The position numbers and the translations under genes are program-made. This document shows, piece after piece, positions 32,123-40,093 of a stretch of 64,000 bases of DNA; position 1 is the stretch's first letter; every line of letters starts with the position of its first letter. A model generated the notes under the pieces. That model saw only the letters and a list, made by a program, of their open reading frames with translations. It ran no database searches and was not told the DNA's origin. The DNA is from Rhodobiaceae bacterium (GTDB lineage: Bacteria > Pseudomonadota > Alphaproteobacteria > Rhizobiales > Tepidamorphaceae), in contig JACKJP010000006.1 in NCBI GenBank assembly GCA_020637895.1, positions 124,001 to 188,000 of the forward strand, written 5' to 3'.

Positions 32123-33036
32123 TGGGCGGCGTCATTTTTCAGCGGCTGACGCTGATCGGGATCGGGCTGATCGGCTCGTCGATCGCACTTGCCGCGCGCC
32201 GCGCCGGGGCGGTCGGCGAGATCGTCGTGCAGACGCGTTCGCAGGAGACGCTCGACCGTGCCCGCGCGTTGAAACTGGGCGACCGCTATGAACGCGATCC
32301 GGCGGCCGCCGCCGAAGGGGCCGATCTGGTCATCCTGTGCGTACCGGTCGGTGCATTTGAAACGCTCGCAAGGGCCATCGGGCCGGCTCTGAAGCCCGGT
32401 GCGATCGTTTCCGATGTCGGATCGGTCAAGGCGAGTGTCGTGCGCCAGGTCGCGCCGCATCTGCCGCAAGGCGTTCATCTCGTGCCCGCGCACCCTGTTG
32501 CGGGAACGGAGCATTCAGGCCCCGATGCGGGCTTTGCCGAACTCTTCGACAATCGATGGACCATTGTCACGCCGCCCGCCGGCGCCGATGCTGAGGCCGT
32601 GGCAAAGGTCGACGCGTTCTGGCGCGCCCTTGGCGCGTTTGTCGAGCAGATGACGCCGGAACATCACGACATGGTCCTGGCGATCACCAGCCATCTGCCG
32701 CATCTGATCGCCTACAACATCGTCGGAACGGCAGCGCATCTGGAAGAGATCACGCAGTCGGAGGTGATGAAGTTTTCCGCTGGCGGCTTTCGCGATTTTA
32801 CCCGTATCGCCGCGTCTGACCCGACGATGTGGCGAGACGTCTTCCTGCACAACAAAGATGCTGTGCTGGAAATGCTTGCACGCTTTGGCGAGGATCTGTC
32901 GGTGCTGCAGCGAGCCATCCGATTCGGCGATGGCGATGCCCTCTACGATCTGTTCAAACGGACCCGTGCCATCCGCCGCGGCATCATCGAGGCCGGGCAG
33001 GAAACGGATGCGCCCGACTTCGGCCGACGCGGCTAG
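32122..33036 (+). CDS. tyrA: Prephenate/arogenate dehydrogenase
   Basis: The protein of 304 residues oxidatively decarboxylates prephenate or arogenate. It starts with LTLIGIGLIGSSIALAARRAG (NAD-binding GxGxxGxS), then VILCVPVGAFE, VSDVGSVKASVV and HLVPAHPVAGTEHSGPDAGFAELF with the conserved active-site His. The ATG at 32122 overlaps the hisC stop by one base, so translation is coupled. Which of the two substrates it prefers is not evident; the HisC neighbour hints at possible arogenate formation. Confidence 0.92.
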   Translation: MGGVIFQRLTLIGIGLIGSSIALAARRAGAVGEIVVQTRSQETLDRARALKLGDRYERDPAAAAEGADLVILCVPVGAFETLARAIGPALKPGAIVSDVGSVKASVVRQVAPHLPQGVHLVPAHPVAGTEHSGPDAGFAELFDNRWTIVTPPAGADAEAVAKVDAFWRALGAFVEQMTPEHHDMVLAITSHLPHLIAYNIVGTAAHLEEITQSEVMKFSAGGFRDFTRIAASDPTMWRDVFLHNKDAVLEMLARFGEDLSVLQRAIRFGDGDALYDLFKRTRAIRRGIIEAGQETDAPDFGRRG

Positions 33037-33053
33037 CAAATTTCTCTTGCACG

Positions 33054-34094
33054 CTACCGCAGCGAGGGAACATTGCCGAGCGTGATCGGCCCGAGGCGGA
33101 CTTCGCCGTTGTGAATTGCAAGATTGGCCGCTGACGCCGGTTCGCCGTCGATTTCCGTCGGCTTCCCAGCAAATCGCAGGGCCATGGCCATGATCGGCAG
33201 AATGCCCCCGAAAGCCCCTTCCGCGCCCGGTGTGCGCAAGTCGCCGCCTCCTGCTGCCAGTTCCAGATCGCCTTCGGGGCGCATCTGGCTGTCGAGCGCG
33301 AGGCTTCCGCGAAGGTGGATCATGGAGTTCCCCTGCACGAGCTTCAATCGCTCGATATCGAGCGCACCACCGGCGCCTGCGAACAGGGCGACGGGATCGG
33401 CGGTGCGCTGAAGCGGCGCGTTGCGGGCGAGGGCCCGGGCCTGAACCGAAAATGGCGGCGGCGAATTGCCTTCAGGCGCGAAGACGAGCCCATCGCCGCT
33501 TGCGGCGAGATCGATATCGGCCGTATCGCCGTGGCGTTCGCGAATCCGGGCGTGAAGCTCCAGACTGTCGGCGGCAAAATCGTTCGACTGACCGGGGAAA
33601 CCTGCCAGGCCCGGTGCCTGCCCGGCAATGCCGCTTCCGGCGACATCGACCTGATCGATCCGGCGCGGGCGTGCGTGGGCAGAAGCCCTGAGGCTTTTCC
33701 AGTCGCCATGCAGCAGGACATCGCCATCACCGCTGGCCAGGTCGAGGGGGCCTTCGAGTTCGGCAATCACCTTGCCGATTTCGTAGGCTTGCGCCAGGAG
33801 CAGGAACCGGCCGGCGGTTACCTTGTAGGTCCGGCCTCCCGCATCAGCGACATTCCCCTGTACGGCGCGACAGCCGATTTCGACCCGAAACGGAAAGCCA
33901 CCGCCAAAGCGATCGTGGCAGGTCCAGTCGCGACCGCGGGCAGCCTCGTCAGCGAGAAAAATGTCGAAGCGGCTGTTGGCCTCGCGCGACGCGTAGAACC
34001 AAACGACACTCCAGCCGCCGGCGAGGAGAAGGACGAGAACCACCATCGCGATGGGCAGGATCGGGCGGCGGCGCTTTTGAACCGGGGCTTGCAA
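33054..34094 (-). CDS. DUF2125 membrane-anchored protein
   Basis: The protein of about 346 residues has an N-terminal KRRRP and a transmembrane helix (ILPIAMVVLVLLLAGGWSVVWFYAS), then a large periplasmic part with FDIFLADEAARGRDWTCHDRFGGGFPFRVEIGCRAV, the DUF2125 entry. Repeated short beta-like segments follow; the function is unknown in the family, with envelope assembly suspected by analogy to AsmA-like beta proteins. The frame is open to 34244, but the TTG at 34094 follows GGAGAG and removes overlap with the divergent ChaC gene. It converges on tyrA. Confidence 0.82.
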   Translation of the reverse strand: MQAPVQKRRRPILPIAMVVLVLLLAGGWSVVWFYASREANSRFDIFLADEAARGRDWTCHDRFGGGFPFRVEIGCRAVQGNVADAGGRTYKVTAGRFLLLAQAYEIGKVIAELEGPLDLASGDGDVLLHGDWKSLRASAHARPRRIDQVDVAGSGIAGQAPGLAGFPGQSNDFAADSLELHARIRERHGDTADIDLAASGDGLVFAPEGNSPPPFSVQARALARNAPLQRTADPVALFAGAGGALDIERLKLVQGNSMIHLRGSLALDSQMRPEGDLELAAGGGDLRTPGAEGAFGGILPIMAMALRFAGKPTEIDGEPASAANLAIHNGEVRLGPITLGNVPSLR

Positions 34095-34148
34095 TCGTCT
34101 CTCCAAGAGTGAAAACCTGCCGTGGCGATTGGCAGCGGTTGGAAGTTT

Positions 34149-34673
34149 ATGCGCGAATACTGGGTCTTTGGCTATGGCTCGCTCATGTGGAAGCCGGGCT
34201 TTGCCTTTATCGAGCAGCAGCCGGCAAGGCTGCACGGCTATCATCGCGCACTATGTGTCTATTCTTGGGTGCACCGGGGAACGCCCGACCATCCCGGGCT
34301 CGTACTCGGACTGGATCGCGGCGGCAGTTGCCGGGGCATGGCCTTCAGGGTAGCCGAGCAGCAATGGGCGGATGTCGTCGCCTATTTGCGTGAACGCGAA
34401 CAGGTCACGATGGTCTACCGCGAGGAATCGCTGAAAGCGCGTCTCATCGATCAGGACAGGGTCGTCGGGGTGCTTGCCTATGTCGTCGACCGAAGCCATG
34501 CGCAATATGCGGGTGTGCTCACGCCGCATGCCCAGGCGAAAATCGTCTCATCCGCGCGCGGCAAATCGGGCGAAAATCGCGAATATGTGGAAAATACGCT
34601 CGCCCACATGCGAGATGAGGGTATCAGGGACGAGAGGCTTGCGAGCGTGGGAACGCTGCTGGCCGATGCCTGA
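34149..34673 (+). CDS. ChaC-like gamma-glutamylcyclotransferase
   Basis: The protein of 174 residues starts MREYWVFGYGSLMWKPGF, the ChaC signature, and has RLHGYHRALCVYSWVHRGTPDHPGLVLGLDRGG and VTMVYREESLKARL, with the usual catalytic Glu (YREE) position. ChaC enzymes release 5-oxoproline from gamma-glutamyl groups of glutathione. The ATG at 34149 follows TTGGAAG; a GTG at 34122 is less likely. It is divergent from the DUF2125 gene. Confidence 0.86.
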   Translation: MREYWVFGYGSLMWKPGFAFIEQQPARLHGYHRALCVYSWVHRGTPDHPGLVLGLDRGGSCRGMAFRVAEQQWADVVAYLREREQVTMVYREESLKARLIDQDRVVGVLAYVVDRSHAQYAGVLTPHAQAKIVSSARGKSGENREYVENTLAHMRDEGIRDERLASVGTLLADA

Positions 34674-34712
34674 CCTGTCGCGCCGACATGCCGGAAGCGG
34701 CGAGCGACTGGT

Positions 34713-35105
34713 TCAGGCCGCCGCCAGCAGAAACTGGGTATCGGGAACAGGAACACCGGCTGCGCGAAGATCGTCGATCACCGCGCCGCGAGCCGCCATC
34801 GTCTCGGCCAGTGCATGGATATGCAGTTCGCACCCGCCGGCAGCGAGCGCGGCTTCAATTTCGGCGAATGCATCGAGCGTTCCACCGATGCCGATCCATA
34901 CGGCCTGACGACGCCCGTCCTCACCCTTGCGGGCAGCGATGACAACATGATCGTAAGTTTCCGTCAGATCGCCGATACTGGCGATGCGGAACAGATACTG
35001 ACGCCCTGATCTGCCCTGCCAGTAACGGAATGCATCCGCAAGACGCGTTCCGGCAAGGACGGAAGGGCTTCCAATATCGTGCAAAAGACCGAGCTGGCTA
35101 TTCAT
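34713..35105 (-). CDS. Hypothetical protein
   Basis: A protein of 130 residues starting MNSQLGLLHDIGSPSVLAGTRLADAFRYWQGRSG, with an excellent GGAGGCC ribosome site seven bases before the ATG at 35105, which favours it over the longer frame to 35144. The middle (YLFRIASIGDLTETYDHVVIAARKG) and an end rich in Ala/Leu do not match a family I know. No signal peptide or transmembrane helix is evident. It stands alone between ChaC (convergent) and the plsC operon. Confidence 0.7.
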   Translation of the reverse strand: MNSQLGLLHDIGSPSVLAGTRLADAFRYWQGRSGRQYLFRIASIGDLTETYDHVVIAARKGEDGRRQAVWIGIGGTLDAFAEIEAALAAGGCELHIHALAETMAARGAVIDDLRAAGVPVPDTQFLLAAA

Positions 35106-35274
35106 GTTGGCCTCCAACGTGGCTCTCCGAAGAGGAATACTCACGCAAGAACAAAACTAGAACAAATGCCCCTCGATGTCAAATATATGGTGGGCTGGCG
35201 TACGCGCTACAAGCCTTGATCCCGTTTCGGGGCTCAGGCTCAAACGCAGCGGTACCCGATTTGTTCCAGCCGAA

Positions 35275-36048
35275 TCACGCCGGGGCGAGTTCGGCCAGCC
35301 TCGTGAGCGCCGTTTGCGGCAAAGGCAAGGCAGGGTTGTCCTGCGCCGCTTCCTGCAACAAACGGTCGCAGGCGGTCTCGATGTCGGTCTGAAGCCTTGT
35401 CATGAAGTCGGCGTGCTCGAGGCCCGGCTGGATTGGCGGCAGGAATTCGATGACGGCGGTACCCGGATAGCGCATGAACCGGCGGCGCGGCCAGAACAGC
35501 CCCGTATTCATCGCGACCGGGAGGACCGGAACGCCGCTGTTTGCATAGAGGAAGGCAGCGCCGATCTTGTACTGCGGCGGTGCGCCGGGCGCGCGCCGGG
35601 TGCCTTCGGGAAAAATGATGATCTGGCGATTGTCGGCAAGTCTGAGCGCTGCATCCGCGTTCATCTGGCGCAGCGCCTTTGAGCGCGCGCCGCGCCTGAC
35701 CGGAACCATCCAGGTCTGAATCATGTACCAGCCGAACAGCGGCAGCCACACCAGCTCGTGCTTGAGGATGAAAGTCGGCCGGCGGAACAGTGGCGCCATT
35801 CCGAACGTCTCAAGGAACGACTGGTGCTTGGAGGCGACGACAAACCCGCCTTTCGGGATGTTTTCAAGACCGCGAAATTCGATTTTCGTCCCGCAGACAA
35901 CCTTAAGCAGCCAGGCCGACGAGCGGCACCAGGCGAAGGCGACGATCCAAACCGTTCGCTTCGACACGGTCAGCGGCAGGCCGACAATCATGAAGACGAA
36001 CAGATTGGCGTAGAAAAGGATGTTGAAGATCAGCGAGCGTGCGGCCAT
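35275..36048 (-). CDS. plsC: 1-acyl-sn-glycerol-3-phosphate acyltransferase
   Basis: The protein of 257 residues makes phosphatidic acid from lysophosphatidic acid. An N-terminal transmembrane helix (IFNILFYANLFVFMIVGLPLTV) precedes KHQSFLETFG, the HX4D/E motif with Glu, and FPEGTRRAPG, the acceptor-binding motif. AAGGCA lies before the ATG at 36048. It is the last gene of ftsE-ftsX-ydcF-plsC, a conserved order in many related alphaproteobacteria that ties lipid synthesis and envelope genes to division. Confidence 0.92.
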   Translation of the reverse strand: MAARSLIFNILFYANLFVFMIVGLPLTVSKRTVWIVAFAWCRSSAWLLKVVCGTKIEFRGLENIPKGGFVVASKHQSFLETFGMAPLFRRPTFILKHELVWLPLFGWYMIQTWMVPVRRGARSKALRQMNADAALRLADNRQIIIFPEGTRRAPGAPPQYKIGAAFLYANSGVPVLPVAMNTGLFWPRRRFMRYPGTAVIEFLPPIQPGLEHADFMTRLQTDIETACDRLLQEAAQDNPALPLPQTALTRLAELAPA

Positions 36049-36104
36049 TGCCTTTTCCCGTTTCGCGGATGCCGGTGCGCCGGGAAGCTTTATGGGCACA
36101 TGAC

Positions 36105-36773
36105 CTAGCGCGCAAGGGCGGCGGCCATGGCTTCCTTCGTCGTGCTCGGCTTGCCGAGCCGCAGATGCAGCCGCGCGAGCAGATATTTGGCATATTCGGA
36201 TGCCATCACACGCATGACTTCCTGATCTGCCCACCAGCGCTCCAGCGCCAGCCTCTCGGTTCGTACGGGATAGGGTCTGAGCGTCAGGTCCGGTGCGGTG
36301 CGCGACAGTTCCATCATGCTGCGGGGCATGTGATAGGCGCTGGTGACGATGAGGAGGGTGCTGAACCCGTTGGAACTCGCCCAGTTCCGCGCCACCTCGG
36401 CGTTGCCGACCGTGTTGAGCGCGTCATGATCCAGATCGATGCAGCAGGAGAAGAGAGCCTCGCTGCCGCTGACCATGCGGGCAATTTCCTCGCTCGTCGT
36501 ATCGGGGTGAACGCCGCTGATCAGGAGGCGTTTGCCGCGCCCCTCGCGCAGCAGAGTCACGGCATCGGCGATGCGCGATTCGCCTCCCGTCAGCGCGACG
36601 ATGCCATCGGCGCTTATGCCCGGCGCCGGAATTGTGGTCGCGACCATGTGGGCGAACTGAACGAAGCCGCCAAGGAGGAACAGGAAGGCCAGAACGAGCA
36701 AGCCAACTGCTATCCGCACCAGCTTCCCGCCGGGCGAAACGATGCGGCGTGCGATCGCGTCGCTCTCAGTCAT
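36105..36773 (-). CDS. YdcF/SanA-type DUF218 membrane protein
   Basis: The protein of 222 residues has an N-terminal transmembrane helix (IAVGLLVLAFLFLLGGFVQFA) followed by a DUF218 domain: IVALTGGESRIADAVTLLREGRGKRLLISGV, NTVGNAEVARNW and LLIVTSAYHMPRSMMELSR. YdcF-like proteins bind nucleotides or lipid-linked sugars; SanA relatives affect envelope permeability. The ATG at 36773 gives a natural N-terminus, while a longer frame reaches 36863; the choice is uncertain. Between ftsX and plsC. Confidence 0.83.
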   Translation of the reverse strand: MTESDAIARRIVSPGGKLVRIAVGLLVLAFLFLLGGFVQFAHMVATTIPAPGISADGIVALTGGESRIADAVTLLREGRGKRLLISGVHPDTTSEEIARMVSGSEALFSCCIDLDHDALNTVGNAEVARNWASSNGFSTLLIVTSAYHMPRSMMELSRTAPDLTLRPYPVRTERLALERWWADQEVMRVMASEYAKYLLARLHLRLGKPSTTKEAMAAALAR

Positions 36774-36881
36774 TGAGATCGGTACCGCCCGTTGTGAATC
36801 GCGTTCGAATAATGCCTCGCCCTTGTCCATCACCGCCGAGAATAGGTTGAAAAATGCGGCCAAATCCAGCCCGCTAATTGG

Positions 36882-37871
36882 CTAGTCGAAAACTTCAAGG
36901 AACCGGTAGACAGCCCAGCGCGAGGTCAGACCGGTAAGCAGCGCGATCACCACCAGCGTTGCCACGACCGCGCCATAGGCACCGGGACCGACACTGAGAT
37001 TGCCGAACAGCGCGACGATCTGATCTCCGGCCGGCGTTGCGACGAATTGCGAAGCCCCCCATGCAGCCAGCGCCAGAAAGATGATCGTGGCCGCACCGCC
37101 GGCAAGCCCGCCCTTGACCCCGATCATGAAGAAATGATGGGTGAACTGCCGGGCGATGAAATTTTCCTTGGCGCCGACGAGATGAAGAACCTCGACGACG
37201 TCGCGGTTACCCGCCATCGCGCCACGCGTTGCAAAGACAACCGACATGGCGGTTGCGGCAAGCACCAGGGCGAGTACCGCCAGGCCGGCGCCGGTCAGCG
37301 TCCGCGCCATGATCTGCAGCCGGCTTTGCCAGACCTGGTGATCGTCGAGGCTGGCATGCGGCGCCCGGGCCAGGATGACATCGCGAAGTCTTCCAATGTC
37401 AGGCGGCGCCGCCGGATCGACCTCAACGACGACCAGGCGCGGGACCGGCAGATCGCCAAGGTCGGTTCCCGTGCCCAGCCATGGCGCGAGCAGCGCCTGC
37501 ATTTCCGCGTCGGTCATGACGCGCGCGGCCCGCACGCCGGCTACTTCGCGCGCCGCGGCCGCCGCCGCTTCGGTCTCGCGCGCGATGTCGGCGCCTTCTG
37601 CCGGCATCACCTGTATCGTCAGTTCACGCGAAATATCGGCCTGCCAGCTGTCCGCCGCGCCGCGTATGGCAAGCACCGCGACGCCCGTCAGGCATGCAAG
37701 AAACGTCATGATCGCGACTACCATGACGAGCGCACGGCCGGGAATGTTGAGCGAGGGAACGATCGGTGCGGTAGGCCGAAGGCTTGCCTCCAGCGCCTCG
37801 CTACGGCCCTTGGGCGGACCGGAGGGCACCGGCCGCCTGACGCGCATTCTTTTCACGGCGCTTCGGGGCAT
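36882..37871 (-). CDS. ftsX: Cell division ABC transporter permease FtsX
   Basis: The protein of about 329 residues is the FtsX membrane subunit. It has a cytoplasmic basic N-terminus, a first transmembrane helix (ALVMVVAIMTFLACLTGVAVLAI), an extracellular loop starting DISRELTIQVMPAEG, and three C-terminal helices ending FLEVFD. With FtsE it transmits ATP hydrolysis across the membrane to peptidoglycan hydrolases. It follows ftsE by about 20 bases with AGGAAAGG upstream. The ATG at 37871 (MPRSAVKRMR) is chosen. Confidence 0.88.
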   Translation of the reverse strand: MPRSAVKRMRVRRPVPSGPPKGRSEALEASLRPTAPIVPSLNIPGRALVMVVAIMTFLACLTGVAVLAIRGAADSWQADISRELTIQVMPAEGADIARETEAAAAAAREVAGVRAARVMTDAEMQALLAPWLGTGTDLGDLPVPRLVVVEVDPAAPPDIGRLRDVILARAPHASLDDHQVWQSRLQIMARTLTGAGLAVLALVLAATAMSVVFATRGAMAGNRDVVEVLHLVGAKENFIARQFTHHFFMIGVKGGLAGGAATIIFLALAAWGASQFVATPAGDQIVALFGNLSVGPGAYGAVVATLVVIALLTGLTSRWAVYRFLEVFD

Positions 37872-37890
37872 GCGGCGGCGAGGCCTTTCC

Positions 37891-38550
37891 TCAATCGTAG
37901 ATGTGAAGGCGGCCGTCGTTGAGGACGAGCCGGCGGGCGTCATACTGGTCCATCAAGGCGATATCATGGGTCGCGATGATGACGGTGGTGCCGAGCCTGT
38001 GCAGTTCCATGAAAAGACGAAGCAGGCGGCGCGCGAGCGTCGGGTCCACATTGCCCGTCGGCTCGTCGGCCAGCAGCAATTCCGGTTGTCCGATTACGGC
38101 CCTGGCGATGGCGGCGCGCTGCTTCTCACCGCCCGAAAGTATCGACGGCGCAGCATGAATGCGGTCTTCAAGGCCGACCCATTGAAGAAGTTCGATCACG
38201 TCCCGGCGATAGCTGTCTTCGGGCTTGCCCATGACGCGAAGCGGCAAGGACACGTTTTCAAACGTCGTGAAATGATCGAGCAGGCGGAAATCCTGGAAAA
38301 CCACCCCGATTCGTCGCCGGATCGTCGGCAGGGTCGCGCGCGAAAGTGTTGCCGCATCGTGGCCGAACACGTTGATCAGGCCCCGAGTCGGCCTGAGCGC
38401 AAGGAACAGCAGCCGCATCAGCGACGTCTTGCCCGCACCCGACGGCCCGGTCAGGAAATGAAACGAACCGCGTTCGATATTGAACGATATGTCGCGCAGG
38501 ACCTCCGGCCCCATGCCGTAGCGCAGTCCGACATTTTCAAAACGGATCAC
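37891..38550 (-). CDS. ftsE: Cell division ATP-binding protein FtsE
   Basis: The protein of 219 residues is a compact ABC ATPase: Walker A GPSGAGKTSLMRL, signature ILSGGEKQRAAIARA, Walker B ELLLADEPTGNVD and the H-loop ATHD. It pairs with FtsX in the divisome. The promoter region shared with the divergent MJ0042 gene contains a full CtrA-type box at 38599-38613, which would give cell-cycle control. Confidence 0.96.
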   Translation of the reverse strand: MIRFENVGLRYGMGPEVLRDISFNIERGSFHFLTGPSGAGKTSLMRLLFLALRPTRGLINVFGHDAATLSRATLPTIRRRIGVVFQDFRLLDHFTTFENVSLPLRVMGKPEDSYRRDVIELLQWVGLEDRIHAAPSILSGGEKQRAAIARAVIGQPELLLADEPTGNVDPTLARRLLRLFMELHRLGTTVIIATHDIALMDQYDARRLVLNDGRLHIYD

Positions 38551-38598
38551 CGTGAAGGCCTTTCAAGCATTGCTGCAGCGTTTGTCGCAGTGCCGCCG

Positions 38599-38613
38599 TT
38601 AACATTGCATTAA
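38599..38613. promoter_or_regulatory. Candidate CtrA binding site
   Basis: TTAACATTGCATTAA is TTAA-N7-TTAA, between ftsE (start 38550) and the MJ0042 gene (start 38727). A TTAACG half-site lies at about 38656 as well. Confidence 0.65.
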
Positions 38614-38726
38614 GCATAAGCGCAAATGGAACGTCCGGAGCCGCATTTCCCGATCGTTAACGCTCCTGCCGCTAGGGTGGAGACATCAGCACCATCAATC
38701 GTGCCCCGAGAATCGCCGGCCATTCA

Positions 38727-39587
38727 ATGAATATTATCTGCCCGAGCTGTCATACGCACTATGCCGTCGACCTGCAGTTTCCCGAGCAGGGACGCAAGGT
38801 ACGCTGCGCGAAGTGCGGTGAAACCTGGCATGCGCTTGCGATGGATGCGGCCGCGATCCATGCGCCGGCCGACGCGGTGGCACCGCATGAGATCACTTCG
38901 GACGGACAGTCTGAAGGGGCCAATCCGGATGCTTTTGCCGCCGCTGCCGCGGTAGATGGTTCGGAGCCGGATATTGAAACGCTGCCGCATATCGAACCGG
39001 CACCGGACATTGCCTGGATGCAGGCACTGGCCGAAGAAGACGCCCGGGCGCGTCATGCAAGGCTTGTCGACGATGATGAGGGTGCCGCTACGGGGGCAAC
39101 CCGTAGAGTGGTCATCCGCCGCCGCAAGACGATTTCGCCAGCGCGCGCATTCCAGGCCTTTGTCATCGGCGTGACGGCCGCCGGCCTGTTCGCCGCGTTC
39201 ACCCACAAGGAGGAAGTCGTCAGTCTCGCGCCGTCGACAGCCCGTCTCTATGCGCTTGCCGGTGTCGATGTGAACATACGCGGCCTGGCGTTCGAAAATC
39301 TGCAGTTTGCGCAGGAAACAGAAGATGGCGTCCCGGTCCTCGCCGTGTCGGGCGACATCGTGAACGTCGCCGGTACCAGCGTCGCCGTCCCCGCGATCCG
39401 ACTGTCGCTTGCCGGAAGCAATACGCCCGAACTCTACAGCTGGACGATCGATCCGACCCTTTCCGCACTGGGCCCGGGCGAAACGCTTCCCTTCACTGCA
39501 CGACTTGCCGCCCCGCCGAGAGAGGCCGCGACCGTTTCGGTGCGATTCGTCGACAATCCGCCGACGCGCCTCGGTCTTGCGCGCTAG
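38727..39587 (+). CDS. MJ0042-type zinc-finger membrane protein
   Basis: The protein of 286 residues begins IICPSCHTHYAVDLQFPEQGRKVRCAKCGETW, the MJ0042 zinc ribbon with two CxxC pairs. An acidic Ala-rich linker follows, then a transmembrane helix near 135-155 (AFQAFVIGVTAAGLFAAF) and a C-terminal beta domain of the DUF3426 type (NIRGLAFENLQFAQET ... VRFVDNPPTRLGLAR). Such proteins neighbour ftsEX in many alphaproteobacteria; role unknown, possibly in envelope or transcription. Divergent from ftsE across the CtrA box. Confidence 0.85.
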   Translation: MNIICPSCHTHYAVDLQFPEQGRKVRCAKCGETWHALAMDAAAIHAPADAVAPHEITSDGQSEGANPDAFAAAAAVDGSEPDIETLPHIEPAPDIAWMQALAEEDARARHARLVDDDEGAATGATRRVVIRRRKTISPARAFQAFVIGVTAAGLFAAFTHKEEVVSLAPSTARLYALAGVDVNIRGLAFENLQFAQETEDGVPVLAVSGDIVNVAGTSVAVPAIRLSLAGSNTPELYSWTIDPTLSALGPGETLPFTARLAAPPREAATVSVRFVDNPPTRLGLAR

Positions 39588-39724
39588 CGCGCAACCTTCG
39601 CCATCTTCGAGACTTCATCTTGTGCGAGGCCGGATCTTGCAGAATCATGGTTATGTCGGCAGTCCCGATGTCTCAGGGATCGGAAATCGGATCCGGTTGC
39701 TGCGTCGGGAGAGAGGGGACGAGA

Positions 39725-40093
39725 ATGGGACGGATACTTCTCGCCGAGGACGACGATTCGGTCAGGGCGTTCGTACGTCGTGCGCTGGAAATGGACGGGC
39801 ATGATGTGGTCGAGGCCTGCGATGGGGCCGAAGCGGCCGAAATCCTCGTTGGCGATGCGCGTTTCGATCTGATCCTCAGCGATATCCAGATGCCCGTCAT
39901 GGATGGGATTGCGCTGGCCCTAACTGTCGCGCGCGACCACGCCGGCATTCCGCTGGTTCTGATGACGGGTTACGCGCACCAGCGCGAACGCGCTCATGGA
40001 CTCGACGAGATCGTTTGCGATGTCGTCCAGAAGCCCTTCACGCTTGCAGAAATCCGCGAGCGCGTGGCGCTTGCGCTGAAGGCCGCTGCCTAG
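39725..40093 (+). CDS. Single-domain response regulator (CpdR-like)
   Basis: The protein of 122 residues is a receiver domain only: ILLAEDDDSVRAFVRRAL with the acidic cluster, Asp53 in LILSDIQMPVMDGIAL as the phosphorylation site, LMTGYAHQRE and the conserved Lys in VVQKPFTLAEI. The ILLAEDDDxVRAFVxRALE start and MTGYAxQRERAxGL region resemble the CpdR-type regulators that control proteolysis in alphaproteobacteria, but the name is not certain. The stop overlaps that of the next gene on the other strand (shared CTAG). Confidence 0.83.
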   Translation: MGRILLAEDDDSVRAFVRRALEMDGHDVVEACDGAEAAEILVGDARFDLILSDIQMPVMDGIALALTVARDHAGIPLVLMTGYAHQRERAHGLDEIVCDVVQKPFTLAEIRERVALALKAAA

